Shown here: in pieces, positions 46,383-55,980 of the stretch
Position numbering within the stretch: position 1 is the stretch's first letter
Layout of the letters: every line of letters starts with the position of its first letter
NCBI GenBank assembly: GCA_009760855.2
Contig: WPIO01000105.1
Span: 1,355,001-1,419,000 of the forward strand
Direction: 5' to 3'
DNA length: 64,000 bases
From: Cristatella mucedo
Taxonomy: Eukaryota; Bryozoa; Phylactolaemata; Cristatellidae
The notes under the pieces: generated by a model
What the model was told of the DNA's origin: nothing
Seen by the model: the letters and a program-made list of their open reading frames with translations, nothing else
Database searches by the model: none
Position numbers and translations under genes: made by a program

Positions 46383-46647
46383 GGCATGCATGCTCCCATT
46401 CATTCTATCCGTGTACTGAGTCGAGGAGATTCTTTGCAAATTCGAGCTGGGTTGGTCTAGCGGTTAAGGTGCTCGCCCCGACCAAGGTCTGACTGAGGTC
46501 GTGGGCTCGAGCCACGAGGCATATGTGAAGCGCCTGAATAGAGATTAAGTTCTCTTGGGGTGCTATATACATGAATTATATTTTTTTGACATGCATGCTC
46601 CCGTTCATTCTATCCGTGTACTGAGTCGTGGAGATTCCGTCCAAATT
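46383..46647 (+). repeat. 60-bp imperfect direct duplication around a SINE
   Basis: The left copy is 46383-46442 and the right copy 46588-46647. They share CATGCATGCTCCC, TTCATTCTATCCGTGTACTG and CAAATT with six mismatches. The duplicated sequence is LINE family 2 body. Confidence 0.9.
46443..46587 (+). mobile_element. SINE family A, flanked by a 60-bp duplication
   Basis: It has A-box-like TGGTCTAGCGG, B-box-like GGGCTCGAGCC, the hairpin tail and a T-rich end. Segments 46383-46442 and 46588-46647 flank it and match at 54 of 60 positions. Confidence 0.88.
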
Positions 46648-46929
46648 ACAAATAACTTCAAAGGATGCCCGTGTTGAGCGAAGGCTTGAACGTAGTTTTA
46701 AGAAATCCGGGTCTAATGCAGATCTAGTCAATTTCAAAGATTTCCTTCGAGTTTGCACCAGGAATCTTACAAAAGTTAGGGGTCTTTTTTCACTCAAAAA
46801 CTGAACTCCTGCCAGTCGGACCCAGAGCAGGTTTATAAGACAGTAAACAATTTACTTGCCAATGCTGAGAGGTCTGACTCTCCAGATATTAACGGCGAAG
46901 TAAAAAAGTTTTCAGCCTTCTTTACTTAA

Positions 46930-48110
46930 ATAATTGTGCACATTTGTGCCTCCATAAATCCACCTCCGAGTAAAGCAATTGTGAAATCCCAACCTGTGTC
47001 CTTCCTTAAAAGATTTGCCGAGGTTTCTGCATGTGATGTGGCTACCTTAATAAGGTCCAGTGAAAAGAGCTCGTCTCCTGAAGACCCTATACCATCGTCT
47101 CTATGGCCTTCACTGGCGGACTAACTTAGCCCTGCCATTGCCGAGATTTTTAACGCTTCTTTGAAGAAAATGGTTGTACCCAAGTCCTTCAAATCGGCAA
47201 TCGTTAGGCCCATACTTAAAAAGCCTGGATTAGATACAGAGGTCCTTGCAAACTATCGCTCAGTTTCCCTTCTTCTTTTCTTGTCAAAGATTCTTGAAAA
47301 AATTGTCACTAAGCAGCTGGTTGCACATATTGAGAAGAATAAAATGTCAGAAAAATTTCAATCAGGTTTCAAGAGGCAGCACTCCACTGAAACTTCTCTT
47401 CTCCGTGTTAACAATGTCATTCTACGTGGCAACGTTGACTGGAATTTTACTGCACTAGCTCTGCTAGATTTATCAGCTGCCTTCGATACCGTTATCATGA
47501 TGTTCTACTTGAACGATTGAGAACAGCGATCGGTCTGGCAGACGAGGTACTGGCGTGGTTTGAATCTTACTCGTCTGATCGTGTTCAACCCGTGTCGTGG
47601 GGGGGGTCAGGTCTCACACACGAGACGGGTCACCTGTGGGGTCCCTCCAGAATCCGTCCTTGGCCCCTTGCGGTTCTCTATTTGTACTTAACCTTTTGGG
47701 AAAAGTGATTAAGGCCCACAGACTAGGATATCACTTTAATGCTGAAGATACTCAGCTGTATTTTTCATTCAAACCGTTGGAATCAGCTGCAGCAACTGAT
47801 AAACTGAATGCTTGCCTTGCCAACATTCGTTCCTGGATGTCGGAAAACTTCTTGAAACTAAACGACAATAAAACCAAACTGCTGCTCATAGGACACCCTA
47901 AGCGTGTGGCTGGATTAGAAGGCTTTGCTCTTCTAATAGGTGATGCTATTGTGCGACCATCACCATGTGCTCAAAATTTAGGTGACGCTTTCGTCAGCAG
48001 CCTAAATTTTGAAAGCTTCATTCAGAAGACTGCTGCAACAGCTAGCCTTCACGTCGAGAGAGATTGAGCTCTCCGAGGGCACTTTATCAAGTGCATTATT
48101 ATTATTATTG
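46930..48110 (+). pseudogene. LINE family 2 reverse transcriptase, frame-broken
   Basis: The frame at 47161-47519 encodes an RT N-terminal half: SFKSAIVRPILKKPG, NYRSVSLL, HIEKNKMSEKFQSGF, STETSLL, ALLDLSAAFDTV (the catalytic motif A Asp is in DLSAAFD). It then frameshifts. Motif C at 47750 reads NAEDT instead of YADDT. LKLNDNKTKLLLIGHPKRVA follows at about 47855. The element ends at 48040-48110 with a LINE family 1 type hairpin and ATT tail. Confidence 0.83.
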
Positions 48111-48544
48111 TAGGCTGCTAGAAACTGCGGACGTGGACTAGTAAAACTAAGGCGTATGTGCATTTCATTTCTGCTGTGTCCCGCAACCGTCGGCGGCTTA
48201 TCAACAATATATTGAGGCTGCACCTGAAAGTCACCAGCCGTAATTCATAGCTAAGGCTTCCATCTGAATTTTTTGCACTAGTCACCAAAGACGAGCGTCG
48301 TGCTAGTCACGAGGCCCGAGGACGCGTTGGCGCTTACGACGCTACGCCTCGTTTGTCACAGCTTCCAATGTCTCTGCTCCTGTCATCTTCTGACGGCAGT
48401 GCAACGGTCTGGGGTTCATTCTTCTTACGGATGAAGTACTCACTAAAATTTGCGCAAAACCTGCATCTATGTTGCCCTTATCATGTTAACTTTCCGCTGC
48501 TGAGGGAAGCACATTCTTACCCCTGGGTCTTAGTTCAGGGTTAA

Positions 48545-48688
48545 TTTGGGTGCTCGCTCTACGCCACCCAGGTCACGTGGGTTCGACTCCTGCAGCAGGC
48601 GATCCATTATTGCTCACTACAAGCGATGGCGATAGCCATCGAGGCTCGTCTGCCGCTATGTAAATGAGGCTATTGAATCATGTAAACT
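48545..48688 (+). mobile_element. SINE family C, only + strand copy
   Basis: B box GGTTCGACTCC at about 48581-48591, then GCGATCC, GCGATGGCGATAGCCATCGA and GAGGCTATTGAATCATG. The tRNA-like 5' end is eroded. Confidence 0.78.
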
Positions 48689-48764
48689 TTTTCCAACCAT
48701 TCTGAGCCACTACTTCCATATTACTCACTCCGTCTACTGCTCAGCGAACGTACAGTGAAAGCCG

Positions 48765-48834
48765 CCTAGTCTACAGTTCCTAGTCCATAGTTACTAGTAC
48801 ATAGTTCCTAGTCCATAGTTGCTAGTCCATAGTT
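48765..48834 (+). repeat. 14-bp tandem repeat, five copies
   Basis: The unit is CCTAGTCCATAGTT with one or two changes per copy. Confidence 0.93.
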
Positions 48835-48839
48835 CCGCG

Positions 48840-49179
48840 GCTTAAAGCGTCAATGAGAATCGCTACCTGCGAATGGTCCTCCTTCTCAAATATAACTATA
48901 CATGGTCCCTGATTAAAGCGGCGAGGATTCGATAATGAGAGAGTCTGGGGTCAATCAAGCATAAAAAGCCGATGACCACGCAATAGGTATCCGGTTGTGC
49001 TGCCAGAGCTAATGTCTTGGTATTGGAGCTGAGTTCCGCTCTGTGAGCTCAATGAGAAGCTGCTGCACCTAGTGGCGCATTCTGTCCACCTGTAAATCTC
49101 TACATGGACATCCGTATACTATGGGTATGGACTTGCCAAGTTAATTTTTGAGCGCCTGCTTATGACAGAACTTGTGTGT
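48840..49179 (+). other. Unassigned stretch
   Basis: A possible very old LINE family 2 tail (CCACCTGTAAATCTCTACATG, about 49087-49107) is the only thing noticed. Confidence 0.3.
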
Positions 49180-49265
49180 CGTTGTTATTCGTCCTTTATG
49201 TGCTTATGCGTACTGACACTGTGCATGCTGCCGCTGACCACATTTACATGTTGGTACTGCGTACG
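49180..49265 (+). mobile_element. LINE family 1 3' UTR fragment
   Basis: TTCGTCCTTTATGTGCTTAT, GACACTGTGCATGCTGCC and CCACATTTACATG match the 3' UTR of family 1. The hairpin is absent. Confidence 0.7.
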
Positions 49266-49830
49266 TCCCGCCTTACGGCTCTAGGCTTCGCCGGCAAGCC
49301 GCTAACCCAGTTTGCAACCGTTACCCATCTCACTGCCGCTGACCTGTTACACTGGAAAGGATCGTCACATTTCGGCTACTCCGATGCAGCGTTACAATAT
49401 GCAGCGACGGAACGTGGCGGTTGCAGCCATTTTGTCGGCCATTCACCTTCAGCCATTTTGTCGGCCATTCACTATGATGTCGCACGATCGAAAGCACGTT
49501 ATTCGCGGCAGCTCATTCGCCCATTCGCTCAACGACGAAGTCCCGGTCTGGCATGCGACTCAATCTTGGCCGCGCCGAGGCCACCTCCTTCTCCTCGCCG
49601 TAGCCACCGCCATTCCCGGCACGGGCGTGGCGGGGATTAGGCCACGTGGCCAGATTGGTCGCACCTTCATCCGCTGGTTGCAGACGCATTCGCAGACGCC
49701 ATCGACACGTGACAGCGGAGCGCCAGCGCCCGGTATCCGGTTCCGCGGCTGCCCCACCTCACCGCGGCGAGCTGCAGGATTCACGCGCCGTTTACTAAAG
49801 TTCTGTAACCTCAGATGCGGCTCCAGAACT

Positions 49831-49870
<40 letters not shown>

Positions 49871-49935
49871 ACCGGAGCGCATCGGAACGTCCGTGCTCAT
49901 TCTGTAGACTATATGCCAATCAGGTCGGGCAGCGT
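49266..49935. other. CpG-rich stretch with CAG array
   Basis: GC-rich with a 13-codon CAG/GCA run at about 49831-49869. A 254-residue ORF across it (49312-50076) contains the Ala run and has no recognisable domain. A 22-bp direct repeat (TTCAGCCATTTTGTCGGCCA-type) occurs near 49430-49465. Confidence 0.4.
49831..49869 (+). repeat. CAG trinucleotide array
   Basis: Thirteen near-perfect GCA/CAG units; it would read Ala, Gln or Ser depending on frame. Confidence 0.95.
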
Positions 49936-50130
49936 ATCGCTGGCTCTTCTGACTCAAGTCGTTTAGCAGTGCGGCAAAGCAGCCTCAAATCTTTTGGAGC
50001 CCGTGCCTCTACTTCGCGCGCTCCCAAACGCCGGAACTCACTTTCAATCGACATCTCCTGGCCTGGCAACATTTAAGAAGAAGCTAGCAAAGCACGCGTT
50101 CCTCAGAGCATTGGCTGGGGGGGGGGGTCC
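49935..50130 (+). pseudogene. LINE C-terminal fragment
   Basis: SLKSFGARASTSRAPKRRNS then ATTTAAGAAGAAGCTAGCAA corresponds to the KSFGDRAFSSYAPKAWNSLP...FKKxL end of LINE polyproteins. It resembles the fragment at 32040-32220 more than LINE family 1. Confidence 0.55.
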
Positions 50131-50450
50131 GTGTGAATCGTTCTGTGCGTGCTAATTCCTGATTTCGCTGTTCATTGTATCACTGTAATACTATTCTTTA
50201 CCATTTGAAATGAAAACCGCTGTTTCGCGAAGTTTTTTTTGAATAGCAGCTGTATTGCAATTCAATTATTTAGGGCTTACATTTGGGTGGGGCCATCGGA
50301 GACCATTGCATCAGAAATCGCCAGTGTAATCGAATGTAATTCAGTATGTAAACTTGGTATACTGTTCATTGTAGTTGAAATCAAAACCGCTGCTGTGCGA
50401 AGCATTTTGTGGAAACGGAGCGGCTTTATCACCATTCGAATGTGTAAAAA
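50131..50450 (+). other. Unassigned stretch
   Basis: A G9 homopolymer (about 50118-50127) precedes it. I recognise no element or gene in it. Confidence 0.4.
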
Positions 50451-50572
50451 GGCTGGCTGGCCCGGCTGGCCCGGCTGGCCCAGCTGGCACGGCTGGCCCG
50501 GCTGGCCCGGTTGGCCCGGCTGGCACGGCTGGCCCGGCGCTGGCCGAGCTGGCCCGGCTGGCCCGTAGGGGC
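50451..50572 (+). repeat. 9-bp GC-rich minisatellite (GGCTGGCCC)
   Basis: About 13 units of GGCTGGCCC with GGCTGGCAC and GGTTGGCCC variants. It is multiple-of-3, so frames stay open: one + frame reads (GPA)n collagen-like, another WPG repeats, and the - strand also gives GPA. Confidence 0.94.
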
Positions 50573-50754
50573 CCAAGCTCGAGAGCCCCAGCTGGCGCAA
50601 TTGAATACAATTTGATGAGTGAACCCATAGCAACGCCCCTTCGTACAATATGGTGGAGTCAAACCTGCTGTTTTCTGTCGTATATTGTGGAAAGGGGGCA
50701 GCTGTACGGCAGTGTGTTGCCGTGTTTTTAAAGTTGCTCCGCAGTCTGAGATCT

Positions 50755-50945
50755 CGAGGAATAGCTTAACTAGAGTTAATTAGAATAAGGTATTAATTAG
50801 AATAGAAAATAATAAGAATAGTAATAATAATTAATTAATTGAAATTAGATTAATTAGGACTAATTGGAAATTAACTTGATTAACTTGAATTTTAAAATTG
50901 AAAAAATTAACTTAATTAGAATAGCTTAACTAATCGTTGCATCCT
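50755..50945 (+). repeat. AT-rich TTAATTAG low-complexity tract
   Basis: Repeated AATTAG and TTAACT words with no regular period, probably degenerated simple sequence. Confidence 0.8.
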
Positions 50946-52440
50946 CCAGGTGCCCCAAGCGGACCCGGAAGGAGCGAGCGACGTCGTGCTTTTGGTTCTC
51001 GCGAGGTTTCCAAGCCTCCAAATTTCCAATATCCGAGTTCTAAAGCCTCCTCCAATGTACGGTCGCATTGTTTTCGTTGGAATTCGCACTATGCAACTAA
51101 GCGATAAGGACGGCCGGAAGACTGTTCGATGCGTACCAACTAATGTGTCGTTTTATCGCATTACCGTATGTTCCACAGAAAGATACCGAACATTGAGCAC
51201 GAGCATTGAGCTCTTGCCCGTCCGTTACTCTCAGATCCACAGCCAGTTCGATGTCACTGCACGGGTCGTCGTACGACTTCACTAACGAAGATACCGCACT
51301 TATCACGAGCACCATCAACCGCGACGGAAGCCGAGCCTAAATTACTAATGAACTTCTTCTGAATTCTTCGCCGAGTTCTTTCTTCCTGTGCGAGACGCTG
51401 GCATTGGGTGCTCGAACTTCTAAAATCCGTGCGGATGGCTAAAGCCGAAGTCATGTGCTCTCGGCCCTTAGCCAACCGCAGAGACTTTCGTTTTGGTCCA
51501 GTACCTCTGCATGCTAGAACCTCGTGATCAAGAGGTTTTTGACTCTGTGATCTAGCGTGCTTGCTTATGCTATCTGGACAGATTGCTCGATCTCGTTTGT
51601 GCATAAGTCCCTTAGTGTCAGCCAGTCAGCGTGGAGCATGTCTAGCCACGATGGAATCTTTTAGTAGAAGTTCTTACTGTGACTCATAATTGTGCAGTCC
51701 CTTCATGATGCAGGCAGATCCTTAAGCTGCATTCTGATTCTTTGACTGTCCCGAAACTTCTAGTAATGATATGTACTCGACTAGTAGACATGATTTTGAT
51801 GTTCGCGCTTTAAAGACCCTCGGTGTGTGGTACAATTGTGTGCCTTTCTGTTCACAAAAAAACTCTTTGAAATTCACCATAAAGAAAGCAGACACCATCA
51901 CCGCTACAATGGATTATAGCGAGTAAATGGGTCGAAAATTAATTTCTTCGCTTTTTGAGCCTTTCAAAAGACAAGCCTATTAAAGTGTAACGTGAATTTT
52001 TGATAATGAACATATGGCTGGAATAAGGTATGCACAAATTAGTTTCAAATCTATTTTACACCGGTAGAGAGCAGGCTATGAAACAGATTTGGCCACCTCA
52101 AAAAGTGCAGCCGTTAAATTTTATTCGTGAAAATTAGGCAAGTAAATGTCAATTAACTTAACAGCTTCATTTATCCAGCAACAAGTGAAAATTAGCTGTT
52201 ATTTCTCTGGCGCAAGTGAACCGCATCTCTGTCAACAATTTGGATGCTACGGAAAGCCTATGCTCTTTTTTCTCTCAAAAGCTGATGAATTGCCAGTCGA
52301 TCGTGTAAAGCGTCATTTGAGGGTAAATTGCTTGCTTGATAAAAACTGGACTGTGCCATTCCGTGGTTAGAGATGGTTTTCTGAAAACAATTTTTCTTGC
52401 AAAGTACAAATTCAAATCGAATATTTTTAGAGCTGTCCTA
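50946..52440. other. Unassigned stretch
   Basis: ORFs of 111 residues (50950-51285, +) and 116 residues (51254-51604, -) have no recognisable domain. I see nothing I can name in 51610-52440. Confidence 0.3.
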
Positions 52441-52444
52441 GAAT

Positions 52445-52447
<3 letters not shown>

Positions 52448-52478
<31 letters not shown>

Positions 52479-52489
52479 CATATATGTGT
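52448..52489 (+). repeat. TA/TG microsatellite
   Basis: TATATA passes into TGTGTG directly beside the tail end of a SINE A copy. Confidence 0.9.
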
Positions 52490-52598
52490 GTGTAATTCGT
52501 TTGTATAGCGCCCTAAGATAACTTGGTCTCTATTGAGGTACTTTGCATATGCCACGGGATTCGAGCCCACGACCTCGGCCAGACCTTGGTCGAGGCTC
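52490..52598 (-). mobile_element. SINE family A, partial
   Basis: The + strand reads AATTCGTTTGTATAGCGCCC, then GATTCGAGCCCACGACCTCG and CAGACCTTGGTCGAGG: hairpin tail, B-box region and part of the tRNA-like head in reverse. Confidence 0.82.
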
Positions 52599-52734
52599 TA
52601 GCTAATCATTTGCCAGCCTCCCTCCTTTGTCGACGACTCGCGAAGCAAATTTAATTTAACTGGCTTTCGAAGCGCAGTAAAAGGAACTATTTATTTCGAA
52701 AGTTGTACTGGGATTACAACAATACCGATCGTCT

Positions 52735-53260
52735 CTCTGCAACTAATTGTATTCTATGCTTTAACTACCCGCTATTTAATGAGGCATTTGTATGGTTCGG
52801 GTAGTATTTTTCCGATCAAGTTCCGTCGATGTCGTCCTATTGTCAAGTCTCATTCTTCAGATAAATGCGTTGTTCAGGGTTCGGACCTGGGTCCGCTTCT
52901 TTTCACTATCTCTACTTCCCATCTGGCTCACTTCAGTCGCCGACAAAACCTTAGCATTTCATTTTTATGCCAACGACACCTAGCTCTACCTACACGTTGC
53001 TCTACCCGCACTTTGACCCTTATAAGCCTTGCTGCTTATCACTGCTCACTCGATTCCCCCCCACCCGGCTGCCTGCAACGATGAAATTCGCGTTTTGATG
53101 GTTGCAAATTTTCGTAATCATAATGATGATAAGACCAAAATTATACTCATGGAAAAACCAACTGTCACCCAAACCCTCAAGATTGGTTCAGCTGGTATCA
53201 CTCCGATGACGTCTGCAATTATATCATACAGACACTTGAGTCCAGAATAACTAGCCATTA
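52735..53260 (+). pseudogene. LINE family 1 reverse-transcriptase fragment
   Basis: GSDLGPLLFTIS (RT motif B region) is followed by FHFYANDT, in which the catalytic YADDT box has lost its first Asp. Then KTKIILMEKPTVTQTLKIGS parallels KTNLLVMGKPSVIQRL of the 60176 copy. Frameshifts are present. Confidence 0.65.
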
Positions 53261-53309
53261 GGCGCATTTCCGGATTTCCGTTGAGTCAGCCTGCTTTCAG
53301 CTAAGTAGC

Positions 53310-53445
53310 GTCACCGCACGATTTTACTCACCATTCAATTGCATTTCCCTTTGCAGCAAATGTAAAGCGCCTAGAGAGAGAGATTAAGTTCTCTGAGGGC
53401 GCTTTATCAAGTGCATTACTATTATTATTATTATTATTATCAGTA
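53310..53445 (+). mobile_element. LINE family 1 3' tail
   Basis: TTTGCAGCAAATGTAAAGCG, the hairpin and (ATT)n ending at about 53445. Only the last 130 nt of the element are present. Confidence 0.85.
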
Positions 53446-53499
53446 TTACCAAAATGAGGGCAAAGGCTGAATGGAAGGCTCGAAGGAACAGAATGAAGA

Positions 53500-53513
53500 G
53501 TAGCAGCAGCAGC

Positions 53514-53610
<97 letters not shown>
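53500..53610 (+). repeat. AGC/CAG trinucleotide array
   Basis: About 36 AGC units with one AGT; a serine or alanine run in ORFs is an artefact. Confidence 0.97.
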
Positions 53611-53689
53611 ACGATTGTCCACTTCAGCCGATGTTAATCTGTGTAAGATATACAGCGCATTCGATACCCTGGGACCTGAGCTGGGTTAA

Positions 53690-53792
53690 CAAAAAATATA
53701 ACTCATCTGTATAGCACCCTAAGAGAACTTAGTCTCTATTCGGATGCTTTGCATACGCTACCGGGCTCGAGCCCGCGATCTCGGTCATCAAA
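53690..53792 (-). mobile_element. SINE family A, partial
   Basis: The reverse of the hairpin tail (CATCTGTATAGCACCCTAAG) and of the B-box region (GGGCTCGAGCCCGCGATCTCGG) is present, with the 5' part lost. Confidence 0.8.
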
Positions 53793-53799
53793 ACATTCA

Positions 53800-53905
53800 C
53801 CTCTGCCACTAACCTTTCGATCGTGCTTCCTTTGCAGCAAATGTGAAGTGCCTAGAAAGCGATTGAGTCCTCTGAGGGAGCTATATCAAATGCATTATTA
53901 AAAGT
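53800..53905 (+). mobile_element. LINE family 1 3' tail
   Basis: CACTAACCTTTCGATCGTGC, TTTGCAGCAAATGTGAAGTG, a diverged hairpin and ATTATTA. Confidence 0.78.
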
Positions 53906-54289
53906 AAAACAGTCAGACTAGTACGTGCGTCTGCAACATCGGGAATCGCTGAAATCGCGTTCATTCAAGACTTCCGGTCAGTGGCCTTAATAGTCTAATA
54001 CTGAAACAAAAACTTGGTGGCCCATCTGGTCTATCTTCAACGGCGTAGCTGCCACATAGCACAATTTCTGTCCGAGCTTCTGTCGAAGCTTCGAGCGATA
54101 TCGAGCCCTCGAGTGATATCGAGCGCAGGATCGATCATAAAATACCCAGTCGCTAATTCTTACAGATCAATTCGCTCACTTGCTCCAGTCTACAACATAT
54201 GAACAACGTCCTGCTCTCGTCCTGAGCTTCCTGTGCAACGCTCTCGCTCCACCACACTCGTCAGCATCTTGCCATCTCGATGTCGCTCG

Positions 54290-54370
54290 TAGTAAATGTT
54301 AAGTGCTTAGAAAGAGATTGAGTTCTGTGAGGGCCTCGTGTAAATGAGTTATTATTGTTATTGTTATGAA
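54290..54370 (+). mobile_element. LINE family 1 3' tail, diverged
   Basis: AGTGCTTAGAAAGAGATTGA, GTTCTGTGAGGG and ATTATTGTTATTG preserve the hairpin and tail order. Confidence 0.65.
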
Positions 54371-54379
54371 ATTGAAATG

Positions 54380-54560
54380 ATTTTGAATCGAGCTATTAGC
54401 TTGTACCCAACGAAAGTCTAGAACTCACTTCAGACTGCGGTTTTAACTAGCAATGAATTTTCGGCTTTTAAGTCTCGACTCAAGATGCATTTTTTCGGTC
54501 AGCTTTCTCGTCGTCTAAGTAAACTTGTGTTTATTTTCGATCAGGTGTGCTTTTCACGCG
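54380..54560 (+). pseudogene. LINE C-terminal remnant
   Basis: The conceptual reading SLYPTKV-NSLQTAVLTSNE, then FSAFKSRLKMHFFGQLS, resembles the APKLWNSLP...FKS-LKTHLF end of LINE polyproteins but is distinct from families 1 and 2. Confidence 0.4.
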
Positions 54561-54721
54561 TACCCGTGCACGATTCAGTGCACGCTAGTGGCCACAGGTC
54601 TTGCTAACTGTTTTAGCTGAGTGTTTCCAAGTTTGGGGTGATAACCTTAGCGTGATGCTTGTTTCATTTTTCGTACTCGATACAAGGCGTGTCATTAACG
54701 CTTGGCTATATAAGTTATCCT

Positions 54722-54912
54722 GCAATAATAATAATAATAATAATTCCCTTGATAAAGCACCCTCAGAGAACTTAATCTCTCTCTAGGCGCTTTACATTTG
54801 CTGTAAAGTGAAATGCAATTGAATTAGTTGTGAATTGCCTGGATACAGAATTGGTTCTCTGAGAGCACACAGTCAGTCTATTATTATTATTTTTATTATT
54901 ATTATTATTATC
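54722..54912. mobile_element. Two LINE family 1 tails, inverted
   Basis: 54722-54825 is a reverse-orientation tail (AATAAT, then GCACCCTCAGAGAACTTAAT, ...AGGCGCTTTACATTTGCTG). 54826-54912 is a shorter + orientation remnant (GGTTCTCTGAGAGCACACAG then ATTATT). Confidence 0.65.
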
Positions 54913-55739
54913 TAATTATAAAAACCTCCGAAGAGCGCATTCCAGGCTCATGGCACAGCCTACTTTTTCTGTACCGACCATCCCCTGCTGCACTTGTCCC
55001 TGAAGTCCTCAGAGTCAGCTATGGCGATTGACAAGTTAGTCATTCGCCTAAGACACTCGGCTCCGAATGTCCGCCAATATCCATAAACTAAATTGCTTGG
55101 CCACCGTTCTCCTAGTATATCCTACGCATGCTGCTGCCGTAACGGACTCGTTCCTCTAATTGAAGGTGTTCTAGTTCGACATCTCTCGACATTTAAGTGT
55201 CCTCTTGCCGAGTTTACGACGCTTAATGCTTTGTTCAGATGAATATTTCCGCAGCTGATTGTCAAGTTCAATCCCTGTCAAGAATAAGGAACTACTGACA
55301 GAAAGAGCTGCTGATGCCCGAAAAAGCAACTGAGCCTCTAACGGTGGAGATGAATGCAGCCACGAGGCCACGGGGACTTTCAATCCAATAAAGTCTCTCA
55401 CCGCGTGCCTCCTTTGATAGCGGATCTAGAGGTCCTGGTTGATCAACGAGTACGCGGCAAGGTTCTTACTTAGGCCAGCTGGGACCGTCATGACTGGTCT
55501 CCTCCTTAACAAGTTGAATGGCTGCATATATTCCAGCATCCACGTGCTCACGTGTCCTCAGTCTGTGCAAAATTGAAACCGCCCCGTCCCTTACCTAAAT
55601 AAGGTGACCGAAAGTCTCGCACTGCCGGTCCACAACTGTGAGACGCATTTCAACAATTCTCGCTCAGAAATCATCGTCGCTGCTGCTAACGTGGACTCTA
55701 GCGCGTCCTTTCTAGTCGCCATTGAATCTATGCTGCTTC
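54913..55739 (+). other. Unassigned stretch
   Basis: No gene or element recognised. A 76-residue - strand ORF at 55171-55401 has no recognisable domain. Confidence 0.45.
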
Positions 55740-55794
55740 CAGAGGCGTAGTGAAATCTTTCGACGCCAGGGGAACAATGCTACAAATACATACA

Positions 55795-55803
55795 TATATA
55801 TAA

Positions 55804-55840
<37 letters not shown>
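55795..55840 (+). repeat. TA microsatellite
   Basis: About 20 TA units directly adjoin the tail end of a reverse-oriented SINE A copy. Confidence 0.93.
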
Positions 55841-55850
<10 letters not shown>

Positions 55851-55980
55851 TGCATAGCGCCCCAAGAGAACTCAATCTCTATTCAGGCACTTAACATATG
55901 CCTTGGGGCTCGAGCCCGCGACCTCAGCCAGACCTTGGTCGGGGCGAGCACCTTAACCACTGTACCAAACCAGCTCGGCA
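55841..55980 (-). mobile_element. SINE family A, full length
   Basis: On the - strand: TGCCGAGCTGGTTTGGTACA, GTGGTTAAGGTGCTCGCCCC, a B-box-like GGGCTCGAGCCCC, the hairpin tail and AATAAATTAT. It sits inside the hAT remnant. Confidence 0.88.

Larger units (their letters stand above)
45560..46800 (+). pseudogene. LINE family 2 endonuclease region, split by two SINEs
   Basis: FLDCLENFGFVQHVNHTTHV, then SGHILDLVITKDVFPTDFVV, matches the C-terminal part of an AP-type LINE endonuclease. SINE A copies at 45871 and 46443 interrupt it. Frame breaks are present throughout. Confidence 0.72.
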
